Positions 1-7,747 of a stretch of 64,000 bases of DNA are shown here, in pieces (positions within the stretch are counted from its first letter, which is position 1; the number at the start of each line of letters is the position of its first letter). The position numbers and the translations under genes are program-made. This DNA comes from Massilia arenae. Its GTDB lineage: Bacteria; Pseudomonadota; Gammaproteobacteria; Burkholderiales; Burkholderiaceae_D. Location of the stretch: the NCBI RefSeq assembly GCF_008014745.1, contig NZ_VPFD01000008.1, forward strand, positions 108,855 to 172,854, written 5' to 3'. The notes under the pieces are model-generated. The model did not search any database, was not told the DNA's origin, and worked only from the letters and a program-made list of their open reading frames with translations.

Positions 1-1230
1 ACCCTGCTGTATCCGCGCCGCGCCTCGTTGCTGGCCTCCAGCGCCGTGCTGCTGCTCGGCGCCGGCCTGCTGGTGCAGCTCGAAATGGGCCTGGGAGCCG
101 GCGACACGGCCTGGCTGCGCCACTTCCAGAACACGACCGCGCTGCTGGGTCTCGGCCTGCCGACCGCCCTGCTGCTGCTGTCCTGCTTCGCCCGCGGCGC
201 CGTATCGCGCCCGGTCACCGAGCGCGTGCTGCTGGCGTTCGCCGCGCTCGCGCTGGGTGGCCTGCTGCTGCAGGTGTGTTTCGGCGGCGAGACCGGCGTG
301 TTCGACATTCAGCCCTTCGAATTCGCCAAGTTCGCCCTGGCCGCGCTGAGCGCGCACTGCCTGGCGCTGGCCGCCGGCGGCAAGGCGAACGGCCGCCATG
401 ACTGGCGTTTCTGGCTGCGCATGGCGGCGCCGGTGCTGCTGTTTATATTCCTGCTCGCGGCGGCCCTGGTGCGGGTCGACGATTATTCTCCGCTGGTGCT
501 GCTGCTGGTCTGGAGCGGCGCCATGCTGCTGGCGTGGTGCGCCAGCCATGGACGGCGCGCGGCCTTGGCCTCGATCCTCGTAGCGGCTGGCCTGCTGCTG
601 GCGGGCGGCGTGACGATGCGCGCCGGCGGCGACCTGCTGGGCGCCTTCGGCTTCTATCCCGAGCGCTTCCAGGTCTGGTCCGAACCGACCATCCACCCGC
701 ACACCGGCCAGCAGATGCTGCAAGGCAGCCGTGCCATCGTCCAGGGTGGCTGGCTGGGCGCGGATAATCTGCTCGGTCTGGCGGCGCTGGGCGGCGCGGC
801 CGGCGAGGCGCTGGCCATTCCCGCCATCCAGGACGACTTCGCGCCCTCCTTCCTGCTGCACCGCCATGGGCTGGCGGCGGGCCTGGCCTTGTGGACCCTG
901 CAGGCGCTGTTCCTGGCGGCGCTGCTGCGCGCCGCCGCCGGCGCCTGGCGTGGCGCCAATGGGGCCAAGGACTTCCGGCGCGCCTGGATCGGCCGCTTCC
1001 AGTGCTTCGCCCTGTGCGGCGGCGCGGCCTTCATCGCCGGCCACCTGCTGCTGTCCTGGGGCACCAACCTCGCCATGTTCCCGATCATGGGCCAGCCCAT
1101 GAGCTTCCTGTCCGCGGGCGGCTCGCACCTGCTGTTTTTCATCTGCCCCCTGCTAGCGTTCGGCATGGCGAGCACCCAATTCAACGAGGAGAGTCAATCA
1201 TGCCGGTCTATGTCCAACACGAAGTCCTAG
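1..1230 (+). CDS. FtsW/RodA/SpoVE-family membrane protein, 5' partial
   Basis: The frame is open to the left edge, so the true start lies upstream; a TTG at 28 is only an internal candidate. The protein is almost all hydrophobic helices, as in SEDS peptidoglycan glycosyltransferases that polymerise lipid II and work with a class B PBP. Family landmarks are the FDIQPFEFAKF segment (about 301-330), a GGWLGADNLLG segment (about 745-777), a QDDF segment near 829-840 in the place of the catalytic Asp loop, and the C-terminal MGQPMSFLSAGGS block. The usual EELG after the Asp is replaced by HRHGL, so activity is uncertain. Its 3' end overlaps the next gene by 31 bases, showing an operon. A PBP, kinase, phosphatase and FHA genes lie within 24 kb, so it is probably a specialised SEDS copy and not the housekeeping FtsW or RodA. 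Confidence 0.82.
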   Translation, partial: TLLYPRRASLLASSAVLLLGAGLLVQLEMGLGAGDTAWLRHFQNTTALLGLGLPTALLLLSCFARGAVSRPVTERVLLAFAALALGGLLLQVCFGGETGVFDIQPFEFAKFALAALSAHCLALAAGGKANGRHDWRFWLRMAAPVLLFIFLLAAALVRVDDYSPLVLLLVWSGAMLLAWCASHGRRAALASILVAAGLLLAGGVTMRAGGDLLGAFGFYPERFQVWSEPTIHPHTGQQMLQGSRAIVQGGWLGADNLLGLAALGGAAGEALAIPAIQDDFAPSFLLHRHGLAAGLALWTLQALFLAALLRAAAGAWRGANGAKDFRRAWIGRFQCFALCGGAAFIAGHLLLSWGTNLAMFPIMGQPMSFLSAGGSHLLFFICPLLAFGMASTQFNEESQSCRSMSNTKS

Positions 1231-2777
1231 GCAAGGTCCAGGATGTGTTCAACGCTGACGCCCTGTGGCAGGCGCCTGGCCTTGCGCTGTTCTCGCGCCG
1301 TCCGCTGCTGCGCGACCTGCTCGAGCGCTCCCCGCGCGAGCAGCGCGGCCGCGCGGCCACCCGCTGCTTCTCGCACGTGACCCTGGTGCTGCCGCAGGAC
1401 GAGGTCGACGACGACCGCCACCTGACCCGCGGCGCGCGCGTGCGCGACCTGGCGCAATCGCTGGCCGCCCTGCACCAGAAGGATTTCGGCGACCTGCTCG
1501 GCGGCGACGAGGTGCGCTACCACGTGCTGGGCAGCGACGACCTCGATCCGGGCGAAGTGCAGGTCAAGTTCGGCCACGCCGTCTACCTGCCGGCGCCGGG
1601 CGAACAAGTCCAGTACACGGTGACCGCCTCGCGCGACAGCGCCATCTGGCAGCCGGTCTGCGCCATCTACCCGAACCAGCGCCTGACCCTGGTCGGCCTG
1701 GACGGCGCCAACGCGACCTTCGCGGTGCCCGGCTGGCCGTTCGGTTCGGAAGGCGGCCTGCTGCTGGTGAACGACGGCCCTGGCGTCCCGCTCGAACTGC
1801 AGGTGCGTCCGAAAGACAGTTTCGAATGCCGCTTCGACGCCGCCAATGGCTACTACGTCCTGCGCGGCAAGGGCGCCAGTGCCCAGCGCCTGCTGCTGAA
1901 AATCAGCCGCACCGGCGCCAGCACCAGCGCCCGCCCGCAACCCGCGCCAAGCTCCAGCGCCGCACCCGTCATACCAAGCGCGCAGCCGCAGCGCAGCCCG
2001 GCGGTGTGGAAGTCGCGCACGGCCACGCCGCCGGCCGCCGACATGACCGCGATGCCGCTGGCCGCCTCAAGCCCGGCGGCCCGGCCGGCGCCAGCGACGG
2101 AGCTCGATGCCACCTACGCCCCGGTGGCGCGCCACCGCATCACGCTGGCCGCGCTGGCCCTGCCGCGCCTGAGCCGCTACCGCGAGACTGGCGCCCAGGA
2201 ACTCGAGGTCGGCCTGAACGCCCAACTGCTGCCAAGCGCACCGGGCAAGGACAGCGTCATCCGCTTCGCGGTCGACGACGCCGACGAGCTGCACGCGATC
2301 ACCCCGGCCGGCCGCCAGCGCATCGCCGTGCCGTCGCAATTCGCGCCGCTCGACAACGCCAGCATCCGCCTGCTGGCGGTCCAGCAGCAACTGGCCGAGC
2401 GCTACAGCGCATTGCTGGTGCTGCCGGAGGGTCCGTCGCAGCCGGCCGCATCGGGCACGCGCCTGACCTTCGGGCGCGGCATGCCATCGCTGGGCGCCCT
2501 GCGCGTGCTCGATACGCCGCAATTCGTGCGCCAGGGCGACGGCGCCCCGGCCGCCAGCGCCGACCGCCTCGGCCTGTCGCGCAATGCCTTCAGCTGGGAA
2601 GCCTCGGGCGATGGCCTGCGCATCGCACGCCTGTCGCCCACCCAGGCGTTGTATCACCTGGACGAGCAACTGGCCCTGGTTGCCCAGATCGAGAGTGCGA
2701 CCCAGGATCAGCCTTATGTGATCCCGCCTGGCCATCACCTGGTGGCCGGACACTACGTGCTGCGCTTCGACGCCTGA
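1200..2777 (+). CDS. Protein with degenerate C-terminal FHA-like domain
   Basis: The ATG at 1200 is preceded by GAGGAGAG and lies inside the end of the FtsW-like gene, so the two are translationally coupled; the longer reading frame upstream is out-of-context. The 525-residue product has an N-terminal alpha/beta part (1-240), a Pro/Ala/Ser-rich linker (about 240-305) and a C-terminal beta-rich part. Residues 419-525 follow the FHA pattern: a GR pair at 425-426, SRNAF at 460-464 where FHA domains have SRxHA, a serine turn at 479, and a closing PPGHHLVAGHYVLRF strand. The conserved His and the Asn-Gly turn are missing, so phosphothreonine binding is doubtful. The N-terminal part is unrecognised. 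Context with FtsW-like, kinase and phosphatase genes supports a scaffold or reader role, which is inference. No signal peptide or membrane segment is seen. Confidence 0.6.
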   Translation: MPVYVQHEVLGKVQDVFNADALWQAPGLALFSRRPLLRDLLERSPREQRGRAATRCFSHVTLVLPQDEVDDDRHLTRGARVRDLAQSLAALHQKDFGDLLGGDEVRYHVLGSDDLDPGEVQVKFGHAVYLPAPGEQVQYTVTASRDSAIWQPVCAIYPNQRLTLVGLDGANATFAVPGWPFGSEGGLLLVNDGPGVPLELQVRPKDSFECRFDAANGYYVLRGKGASAQRLLLKISRTGASTSARPQPAPSSSAAPVIPSAQPQRSPAVWKSRTATPPAADMTAMPLAASSPAARPAPATELDATYAPVARHRITLAALALPRLSRYRETGAQELEVGLNAQLLPSAPGKDSVIRFAVDDADELHAITPAGRQRIAVPSQFAPLDNASIRLLAVQQQLAERYSALLVLPEGPSQPAASGTRLTFGRGMPSLGALRVLDTPQFVRQGDGAPAASADRLGLSRNAFSWEASGDGLRIARLSPTQALYHLDEQLALVAQIESATQDQPYVIPPGHHLVAGHYVLRFDA

Positions 2778-2785
2778 GGACGGCG

Positions 2786-3250
2786 ATGGTCACCTGGACT
2801 CATGCGGCCGCTTATGTGCTCGCCTTCGGCGCGGCGCTGGTGCTGACCCTGTGCCTCTGCGCCTGGCTCACGCCGCGCGCCTGGTGGCGGCGGCCGAATG
2901 CGCGCGCGCTCGGTGTGCTGGGAGTCGGCACCGCGGCCGGTGGGACGCTGTTGCTGGCCATGTTCGGGACTCCGGCACCGGCCCCGCAATTGGTGCAGTC
3001 GGCACAGGCCAAAGAGGTAGCGGGCATCGACGTGCCGGTCGCTGGCGCCCGCTATCGCGTGCACGATGCGCTCAATCTGCGCGTGGCCGGTGGCGTCGGC
3101 GCCGAACGGCTGCTGGTGGTGCCGGCCGGCACGCGGGTGGAAGCGACCGGCTTGCGCGACGGCGACTGGTGGCAGGTGCGCGCGACGGTCGCTGGCAAGG
3201 AAATCGAGGGATGGGCTAGCAGCCTGTGGCTGCGGCGGGCCGATGAATGA
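2786..3250 (+). CDS. Membrane-anchored bacterial SH3-domain protein
   Basis: This 154-residue protein starts eight bases after the preceding stop. It has two hydrophobic segments near the N-terminus (about 7-30 and 42-62) and then one SH3_3-type domain (about 85-154). The domain carries the LNLRVAGG start, a GTRVEATGLRDGDWWQVR core and a closing GWASSLWL strand, as in bacterial SH3 modules that often bind cell-wall peptides. The domain probably sits outside the cytoplasmic membrane. It is the third gene of the FtsW-like operon, consistent with a role at the cell wall, but the ligand is unknown. The gene is followed by a strand switch and a base composition change, so it probably ends the operon. 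Confidence 0.7.
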   Translation: MVTWTHAAAYVLAFGAALVLTLCLCAWLTPRAWWRRPNARALGVLGVGTAAGGTLLLAMFGTPAPAPQLVQSAQAKEVAGIDVPVAGARYRVHDALNLRVAGGVGAERLLVVPAGTRVEATGLRDGDWWQVRATVAGKEIEGWASSLWLRRADE

Positions 3251-3289
3251 TTTGTTACTGGGGACGAACAAAAAAGTTCGCCATACCTT

Positions 3290-3688
3290 CTAACGCAGCA
3301 CCTCGACCGCATGCATGGGATCAGTGTACTCCCGTACTTCAACGATTTCCCCATCGCGAAATCGAAACAATATGTGGTATTCGTTCTCATAGTGCCTTCC
3401 ACTCTTCGTCACCCCATAAGAGCGCGCTTCAACGGCCACCATATCGCCTTCGCCAATCAAGCTTTTCAATTCCATTCTTAATCCACCGTTAAAGAAGGCG
3501 AAAAGCTCATCGAGGGCGGGCCGCACTTCAGCTTTGGTTTTTAATCCGGCAAAAGCGAACAAGTGAGGTTTGCCATTGACCCACCATGTCGCATCGTTAC
3601 TCAGCATATCGAGAAGCTCGTCGACGCTGCCCTTTTCAAAGTGGCTGAGAAAACGTCCAACGAGACCTTTATTTGCCTTGGCATTCAT
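3290..3688 (-). CDS. NTF2-like (SnoaL-type) family protein
   Basis: The 132-residue product fits a single NTF2/SnoaL cone fold: an N-terminal helix (LVGRFLSHFEKG), a small-domain helix with DATWWVNG, and a C-terminal set of strands ending in EYTDPMHAVEVLR. Members are small hydrolases or isomerases, or have no known substrate. Its start ATG shares one base with the TAA stop of the quinone reductase upstream (TAATG), so the two are translationally coupled and probably form one operon controlled by the divergent LysR gene. The two genes and the regulator are visibly less GC-rich than their surroundings, which suggests acquisition as a unit. Substrate cannot be told from sequence. Confidence 0.75.
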   Translation of the reverse strand: MNAKANKGLVGRFLSHFEKGSVDELLDMLSNDATWWVNGKPHLFAFAGLKTKAEVRPALDELFAFFNGGLRMELKSLIGEGDMVAVEARSYGVTKSGRHYENEYHILFRFRDGEIVEVREYTDPMHAVEVLR

Positions 3689-4476
3689 TAGTACTCGCGA
3701 TCTGCGACGTGTATCGACAGCCCGGCTTGCCCCGGGAGAATGTCGTCTCGCAAGGTCAGCGCCGGAATGTTGTAATCGCCCTTGTTCTGAGGACGGAAAG
3801 CAATGGGATCTGCGCTGAAGAGGGTATCGAGCCGCTGTCCGAGTTCGTCACAGATATGAGTAAATCTGCGCTCATCTGTACTGCCAGCTCGATACACGAC
3901 ATACGGCGGCATCACGTCGAAGCCCGGATAGAAAAGAATACCGTGCTGGATGGGATAAAGCATGTCGTGGATTGGTCCGTTGATGCCGCGCGGGCCGTAG
4001 TGTGATTCCCAACCACCTGCTGTCACTATCAGCATGGCGCGCTTCCCGGCCAACGTCCCCTCACCAAATCGATCCCCCCAGTGTGTGTCGGAATGCTCGC
4101 CTACGCCATAGGCGAAGCCGAAAGCATATACCCGCTCGATCCAACCTTTGAGGATCGCTGGCATGGAATACCACCACAGCGGGAACTGAAGAATCACCGC
4201 ATCGGCCCACAGCAGCTTTTCCTGTTCGCGTGCAATGTCGACACTTTGAAAGCCGTTTTTGAAAGCGTGCTTGGATTCGATCGCTACATCGAACCGGGTA
4301 GTGAACAACCGTTGGGTGGAATCTTCGGCATCGACAGCGGCTTTCCACTGCATTGCGTACAAGTCGGAAACCTGCACCAAGTGTCCCGCACTTTGCAGCC
4401 GCTGCACGGTGAACTCTTTCAACGCCCCGTTCAAGGACCTGGACTCTGGATGCGCATGGACGAGAAGAATGTTCAT
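3688..4476 (-). CDS. NAD(P)H:quinone oxidoreductase, flavodoxin fold
   Basis: The 262-residue protein begins with MNILLVHAHPESRSLNG, the FMN/FAD phosphate-binding loop of the NQO1/MdaB/KefF family. It also has WADAVILQFPLWWYSMPAILKGWIERVYAFGFAYG, which combines the second flavin-binding loop with the dimer helix, and a TAGG loop (VTAGGWESHYGPRG). Such enzymes reduce quinones by two electrons at the expense of NAD(P)H. It is divergent from a LysR regulator 88 bases away and coupled to the NTF2-like gene downstream. That layout is typical of a cassette induced by a small aromatic or electrophilic compound. The family is clear; the substrate is not. Confidence 0.85.
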   Translation of the reverse strand: MNILLVHAHPESRSLNGALKEFTVQRLQSAGHLVQVSDLYAMQWKAAVDAEDSTQRLFTTRFDVAIESKHAFKNGFQSVDIAREQEKLLWADAVILQFPLWWYSMPAILKGWIERVYAFGFAYGVGEHSDTHWGDRFGEGTLAGKRAMLIVTAGGWESHYGPRGINGPIHDMLYPIQHGILFYPGFDVMPPYVVYRAGSTDERRFTHICDELGQRLDTLFSADPIAFRPQNKGDYNIPALTLRDDILPGQAGLSIHVADREY

Positions 4477-4564
4477 AACTGATCTTTCAACGTAAGCAAG
4501 GAAAGACAGAATAGGTTCGAGTCAGGTATATTGGAAATGAATTATCAACATACTAGCTATTAAA

Positions 4565-5458
4565 ATGCTTAATTTGCGAACGCTTGACCTGAATCTGCTG
4601 GTCACCCTTGACGTGCTTTTGGCAGAGCGGAATGTGACCCGAGCAGCGCGTCGCCTTAACTATTCGCAGCCGTCCGTCAGCGTTCATCTTGCAAAGCTCA
4701 GGGAGATTTTCGGTGATCCCCTGTTGCTGCCTGGTCCGCGTGGAATGCAGCCCACCGCACGAGCCGAGGAACTGGTTCAGCCATTGCGTGACGCGCTTGA
4801 ATCGTTGGAGCGCGCAGTGGCGCCAGCCCGCCCGTTCAACCCGGCAGAGTCCCAACATACCTGGCGCGTCGCCGCTTCCGACTCCAGTGGCTCGACCATA
4901 CTTTTGCCTGCGATGGCCGCTATCCGCGCGGCGGCGCCGGCAACCCGGCTTGCAGTGCTGGATTTATTACCGTCACAGATTGCGAAGCAAGCTGAACAGG
5001 GTGACATCGATCTCGCCTTCCATACTGGCGAAGGCTCCCCTCCCGGTCTGCGCCGTCGTACGCTTTTCGCCGAGCGCTATGTGCTTGCTGGCAGAATGGA
5101 TCATCCGCGTTTGCATCCGCAACTCACGCTAGCCGAATTTTGCGAACTGGAGCATGTCATTGTGTCGCCAGATCGCGGCGGTTTCCATGGACCGACTGAC
5201 GATGTGCTTGCAAAAGCAGGATTGAAGCGCAAGGTGGTGCTTTCTGTTCCACAGTTCCTGTTCATGATGTCCGTCCTGGCTAGTACGGATCTTGTCGCCA
5301 TGTTGCCTTCGCGTCTGGTACGCAGTACCAGAGTGCTGCAGGTCGTAGAGCCACCTGTGGACGTTCCCGGATATGAAATGGTCATGCTGTGGCATGAGCG
5401 TTCCCATCGGGATCCCGCTCATCAGTGGTTGCGGGAGACGATATCAAAGTCGATCTGA
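4565..5458 (+). CDS. LysR-family transcriptional regulator
   Basis: The 297-residue protein has an N-terminal winged helix-turn-helix (about 1-65: LDLNLLVTLDVLLAERNVTRAARRL, then SQPSVSVHLAKLRE) and a periplasmic-binding-like effector domain after residue 90. It resembles the NodD/NahR-like branch in starting with a short lead and the LRTLDLNLL motif. It is transcribed away from the quinone reductase, so it most likely controls that gene pair and itself from the 88-base AT-rich gap at 4477-4564. No clear Shine-Dalgarno precedes the ATG at 4565. The effector is unknown. The region is lower in GC than flanking genes. Confidence 0.88.
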   Translation: MLNLRTLDLNLLVTLDVLLAERNVTRAARRLNYSQPSVSVHLAKLREIFGDPLLLPGPRGMQPTARAEELVQPLRDALESLERAVAPARPFNPAESQHTWRVAASDSSGSTILLPAMAAIRAAAPATRLAVLDLLPSQIAKQAEQGDIDLAFHTGEGSPPGLRRRTLFAERYVLAGRMDHPRLHPQLTLAEFCELEHVIVSPDRGGFHGPTDDVLAKAGLKRKVVLSVPQFLFMMSVLASTDLVAMLPSRLVRSTRVLQVVEPPVDVPGYEMVMLWHERSHRDPAHQWLRETISKSI

Positions 5459-5518
5459 GGCGCCGCGGTATCTCTCCCAGCAGATCTGGCTTTAGCGTAT
5501 CGGTCGCGAATCAGATAT

Positions 5519-6265
5519 CTAATCGCGCGCAGTACGCCACTCCTGCTGCTTGGCCGGCGTTTCATGCGTCGGACAATTAGTAAAGCGCCGCCTGCCGTGC
5601 ATCTCAATCATCTCGACGTTGGTCGTCGGCGCCCGATCGGTAACGCAGTAGGTACCCCTTCCAGTGATCACCCGCGTGCGGCGCGCGCCGTCGCCCGTGT
5701 TGTTCACCAGTTCCTCGACCTTGGGCGCTTCCCACAGGCGCGGCGCCGCCATGGCGCGCGCGTGCTCCATGCCCTCGCGCATGCGGAGCTGCGGGCTATC
5801 CGGTGGCAAGACGATCAGCGGCTTGTTTTCCTTGCGCAGGGCGCGGTCGATCTCGCCGACGCTGCGCCGCGCATTGGCGAGGATGTCCGCGGCGCCCGGC
5901 AGCGCAGCGGGCTGCTCGTCCACTGCCGTGGGCGCTGGCGCGGCCGATGGCGTCTGCGCCACCGGTGACGCCGGGGCCGGAGCGGTGCGCGCCGCCCGCA
6001 TCGGAGCAGCTACCGATGCCGGCCGGACCTCCTTCACCGGCTCAGGTGCAGCCGGCTCAACGCGCGGTTCCAGCGTTGGCAGCAAAGGTAGCGATATCCA
6101 CTGCATCGCCTCGTCGCTCCCTTCCTGCGGCATCGACGGCAATTTGCCTGCCATTTGCCACGCCAGGATCAAGGCCAGGTGAACCGCCAGCGTGACGCCA
6201 ACGCCGGCAAGACGATCATTGCGCGTGCCGGCAGTCAGCGGGAATGGAGTAGAGAGGCTGGTCAT
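5519..6265 (-). CDS. TonB-like protein with unnamed C-terminal domain
   Basis: The 248-residue protein has one N-terminal membrane anchor (about 21-38) and a long Pro/Ala-rich periplasmic stretch (about 60-130), as in TonB. It lacks the TonB C-terminal YP-motif domain. Instead it has an ILANARRSVGEIDRALRKENKPL helix and a C-terminal piece with two cysteines (GTYCVTD and TNCPTHE). The protein at 43724-44434 has the same order: anchor, Pro-rich stretch, ARRAAGSADHDLRKGKLAPL helix and two C-terminal cysteines (YYCRSG, VPCPSQ). They look like distant paralogues. No ExbB/ExbD genes are adjacent. The function is unknown; energy transduction or a structural envelope role is only a guess. Confidence 0.65.
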   Translation of the reverse strand: MTSLSTPFPLTAGTRNDRLAGVGVTLAVHLALILAWQMAGKLPSMPQEGSDEAMQWISLPLLPTLEPRVEPAAPEPVKEVRPASVAAPMRAARTAPAPASPVAQTPSAAPAPTAVDEQPAALPGAADILANARRSVGEIDRALRKENKPLIVLPPDSPQLRMREGMEHARAMAAPRLWEAPKVEELVNNTGDGARRTRVITGRGTYCVTDRAPTTNVEMIEMHGRRRFTNCPTHETPAKQQEWRTARD

Positions 6266-6310
6266 CGACCACCAGTATAGCGAGCCCGCCAGCGCCTACG
6301 CTCACCAATT

Positions 6311-7033
6311 CTATCCGGCACCCACGATCGCCCGGACCGCCGCCAGGTGCACCGGAACCGACATCACCTCGAGCAGCAGCTCGCGCAACCCGTCCCAGAC
6401 GATCTGCACGCCAAGGCACAGCAGGATGAAAGCGGTGAGCCGCAAGAAGACCGCGGTCCCCGCCTCCCCGATCAGCCGCAGCAAGTGTTCGCCATAGCGG
6501 AACGCGAGATAAATCAGCACGCCGATAAGCCCCAGCGCCATCAACGCGCCGCCCATGCGCGCCAGCGAGAACACGATCTCCACGTCGTGCAGCGCGACGC
6601 CCACCGTGATCGCCACCGCGATCGAGGCCGGGCCGCAGCTGATCGGGAAGGTCAAGGGATAAAAGGCCTGCCGGTGCGCATGGTCCGGCGTGTAGGCCTC
6701 GGCCAGCGCGGTCCGGCTGTCTAGCGTAGAAGGCGTCGCGCCCAGCAGGCGCCAGGCCACCGAGGCGAGGATCAGGCCACCGCCAACCCGCACGATGGGC
6801 AGCGAGATACCGAAGAAATCGAGCACATACGAGCCGATGAGCATCGACCCCGTCATCAGCCAGAACATATTACGCGCGATGCGGCGCGCCAGCAGCGCAC
6901 GGGTCGCGGGCGACGCGCCCTCGGTCATGCTCAGGAAAATCGGTGCGGTGGCGGCCGGATTCAGGATCGGCAGCATCGTCACCAGGACGAACAAAAAACT
7001 CCTGGCCACGGCCAGTATCAACTCGATGGTCAT
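6311..7033 (-). CDS. MarC-family integral membrane protein
   Basis: The 240-residue protein has six hydrophobic helices and MarC (UPF0056) signatures: LPILNPAATAPIFLSMT near the N-terminus, a second half-repeat FYPLTFPISCGPASIAVAITVG, and a final LGVQIVWDGL segment. MarC proteins are inner-membrane proteins of unresolved transport function; the old link to multiple antibiotic resistance in E. coli is not supported by later work. It is encoded 45 bases upstream of the TonB-like gene on the same strand but nothing ties the two functionally. The length is close to the family norm of about 200-220 residues plus a C-terminal extension. Confidence 0.85.
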   Translation of the reverse strand: MTIELILAVARSFLFVLVTMLPILNPAATAPIFLSMTEGASPATRALLARRIARNMFWLMTGSMLIGSYVLDFFGISLPIVRVGGGLILASVAWRLLGATPSTLDSRTALAEAYTPDHAHRQAFYPLTFPISCGPASIAVAITVGVALHDVEIVFSLARMGGALMALGLIGVLIYLAFRYGEHLLRLIGEAGTAVFLRLTAFILLCLGVQIVWDGLRELLLEVMSVPVHLAAVRAIVGAG

Positions 7034-7153
7034 GAAATAGCGTGTTCAAGCCCGGCCAGCGGTCGACGAGTGCCGCTGACGGGCCAGGCCCCCAGGCCCG
7101 GACCGCCACTGTACATCATGCCCTGGCAGCGCGGGCACACCGCTGCCCCGGGA

Positions 7154-7639
7154 TCAACCGTCGACGTCGTCCGCCCACCCCAACCGCATCGGATTGAAAT
7201 ACAAGCCCTTCACGCACTGCGTCGGCGCCACCCGCGCGAAACCGAATGCCTCATACGCCGGCACCGCATGGTTCGACGCATTGACCGTGAAATTGCCGTC
7301 GCCACCACGTGCGATGGCCGCCGCCCGCGCCACATTCCACAAGCGCCGCGCCAGCCCCTGCCCCTGCCAGCGCTTGCCGACGAACAGGTGAAATAAATGG
7401 CTGTTGTCGCGGATCGCGATGAAGCCCGCGAGCTGTCCCTCGTCCAGCGCCACGTGGTACACATGCCCCATGGCCAAGTATTTGCGCACGCCGATCTGGT
7501 CGTTCTCGGCCAGGAAGGTGGCGGCGCCCTCGCGCGTCGATTCGTGCACGATGAACTCCAGCGCCAGCTCGCGCAACTGGGCTGCAATCGCCGGAACGAG
7601 CAGCGGAATATCGGTGTCTACCAGCGGCCGGATGTCCAT
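7154..7639 (-). CDS. GNAT-family N-acetyltransferase
   Basis: A start at 7639 (MDIRPLVDTDIPLL) is chosen, giving 161 residues, because GNAT domains usually begin with this beta-strand and the longer version adds an unconserved lead of 19 residues. The acetyl-CoA pyrophosphate loop is visible as KRWQGQGLARRLW (R/Q-x-x-G-x-G/A pattern), and a C-terminal NASNHAVPAYEAFGF motif (Asn and Tyr) completes the fold. The acceptor substrate cannot be predicted. It is transcribed divergently from the MFS gene at 7748, with 108 bases between the starts. Confidence 0.82.
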   Translation of the reverse strand: MDIRPLVDTDIPLLVPAIAAQLRELALEFIVHESTREGAATFLAENDQIGVRKYLAMGHVYHVALDEGQLAGFIAIRDNSHLFHLFVGKRWQGQGLARRLWNVARAAAIARGGDGNFTVNASNHAVPAYEAFGFARVAPTQCVKGLYFNPMRLGWADDVDG

Positions 7640-7747
7640 GGCATGTATTGACAGTGTTGCGCGGAACGTAAACATACCACAGCGTTGATTTTCCATAATG
7701 CAATTTTATTGACGAGCGAACCGGCCCCGCCCTACCATGGTTCGACC

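Noticed and set aside
3262..3278. Hairpin CGAAC-AAAAAA-GTTCG after the SH3 gene
   Set aside because: The stem is only five bases and no T run follows; too weak to call a terminator.
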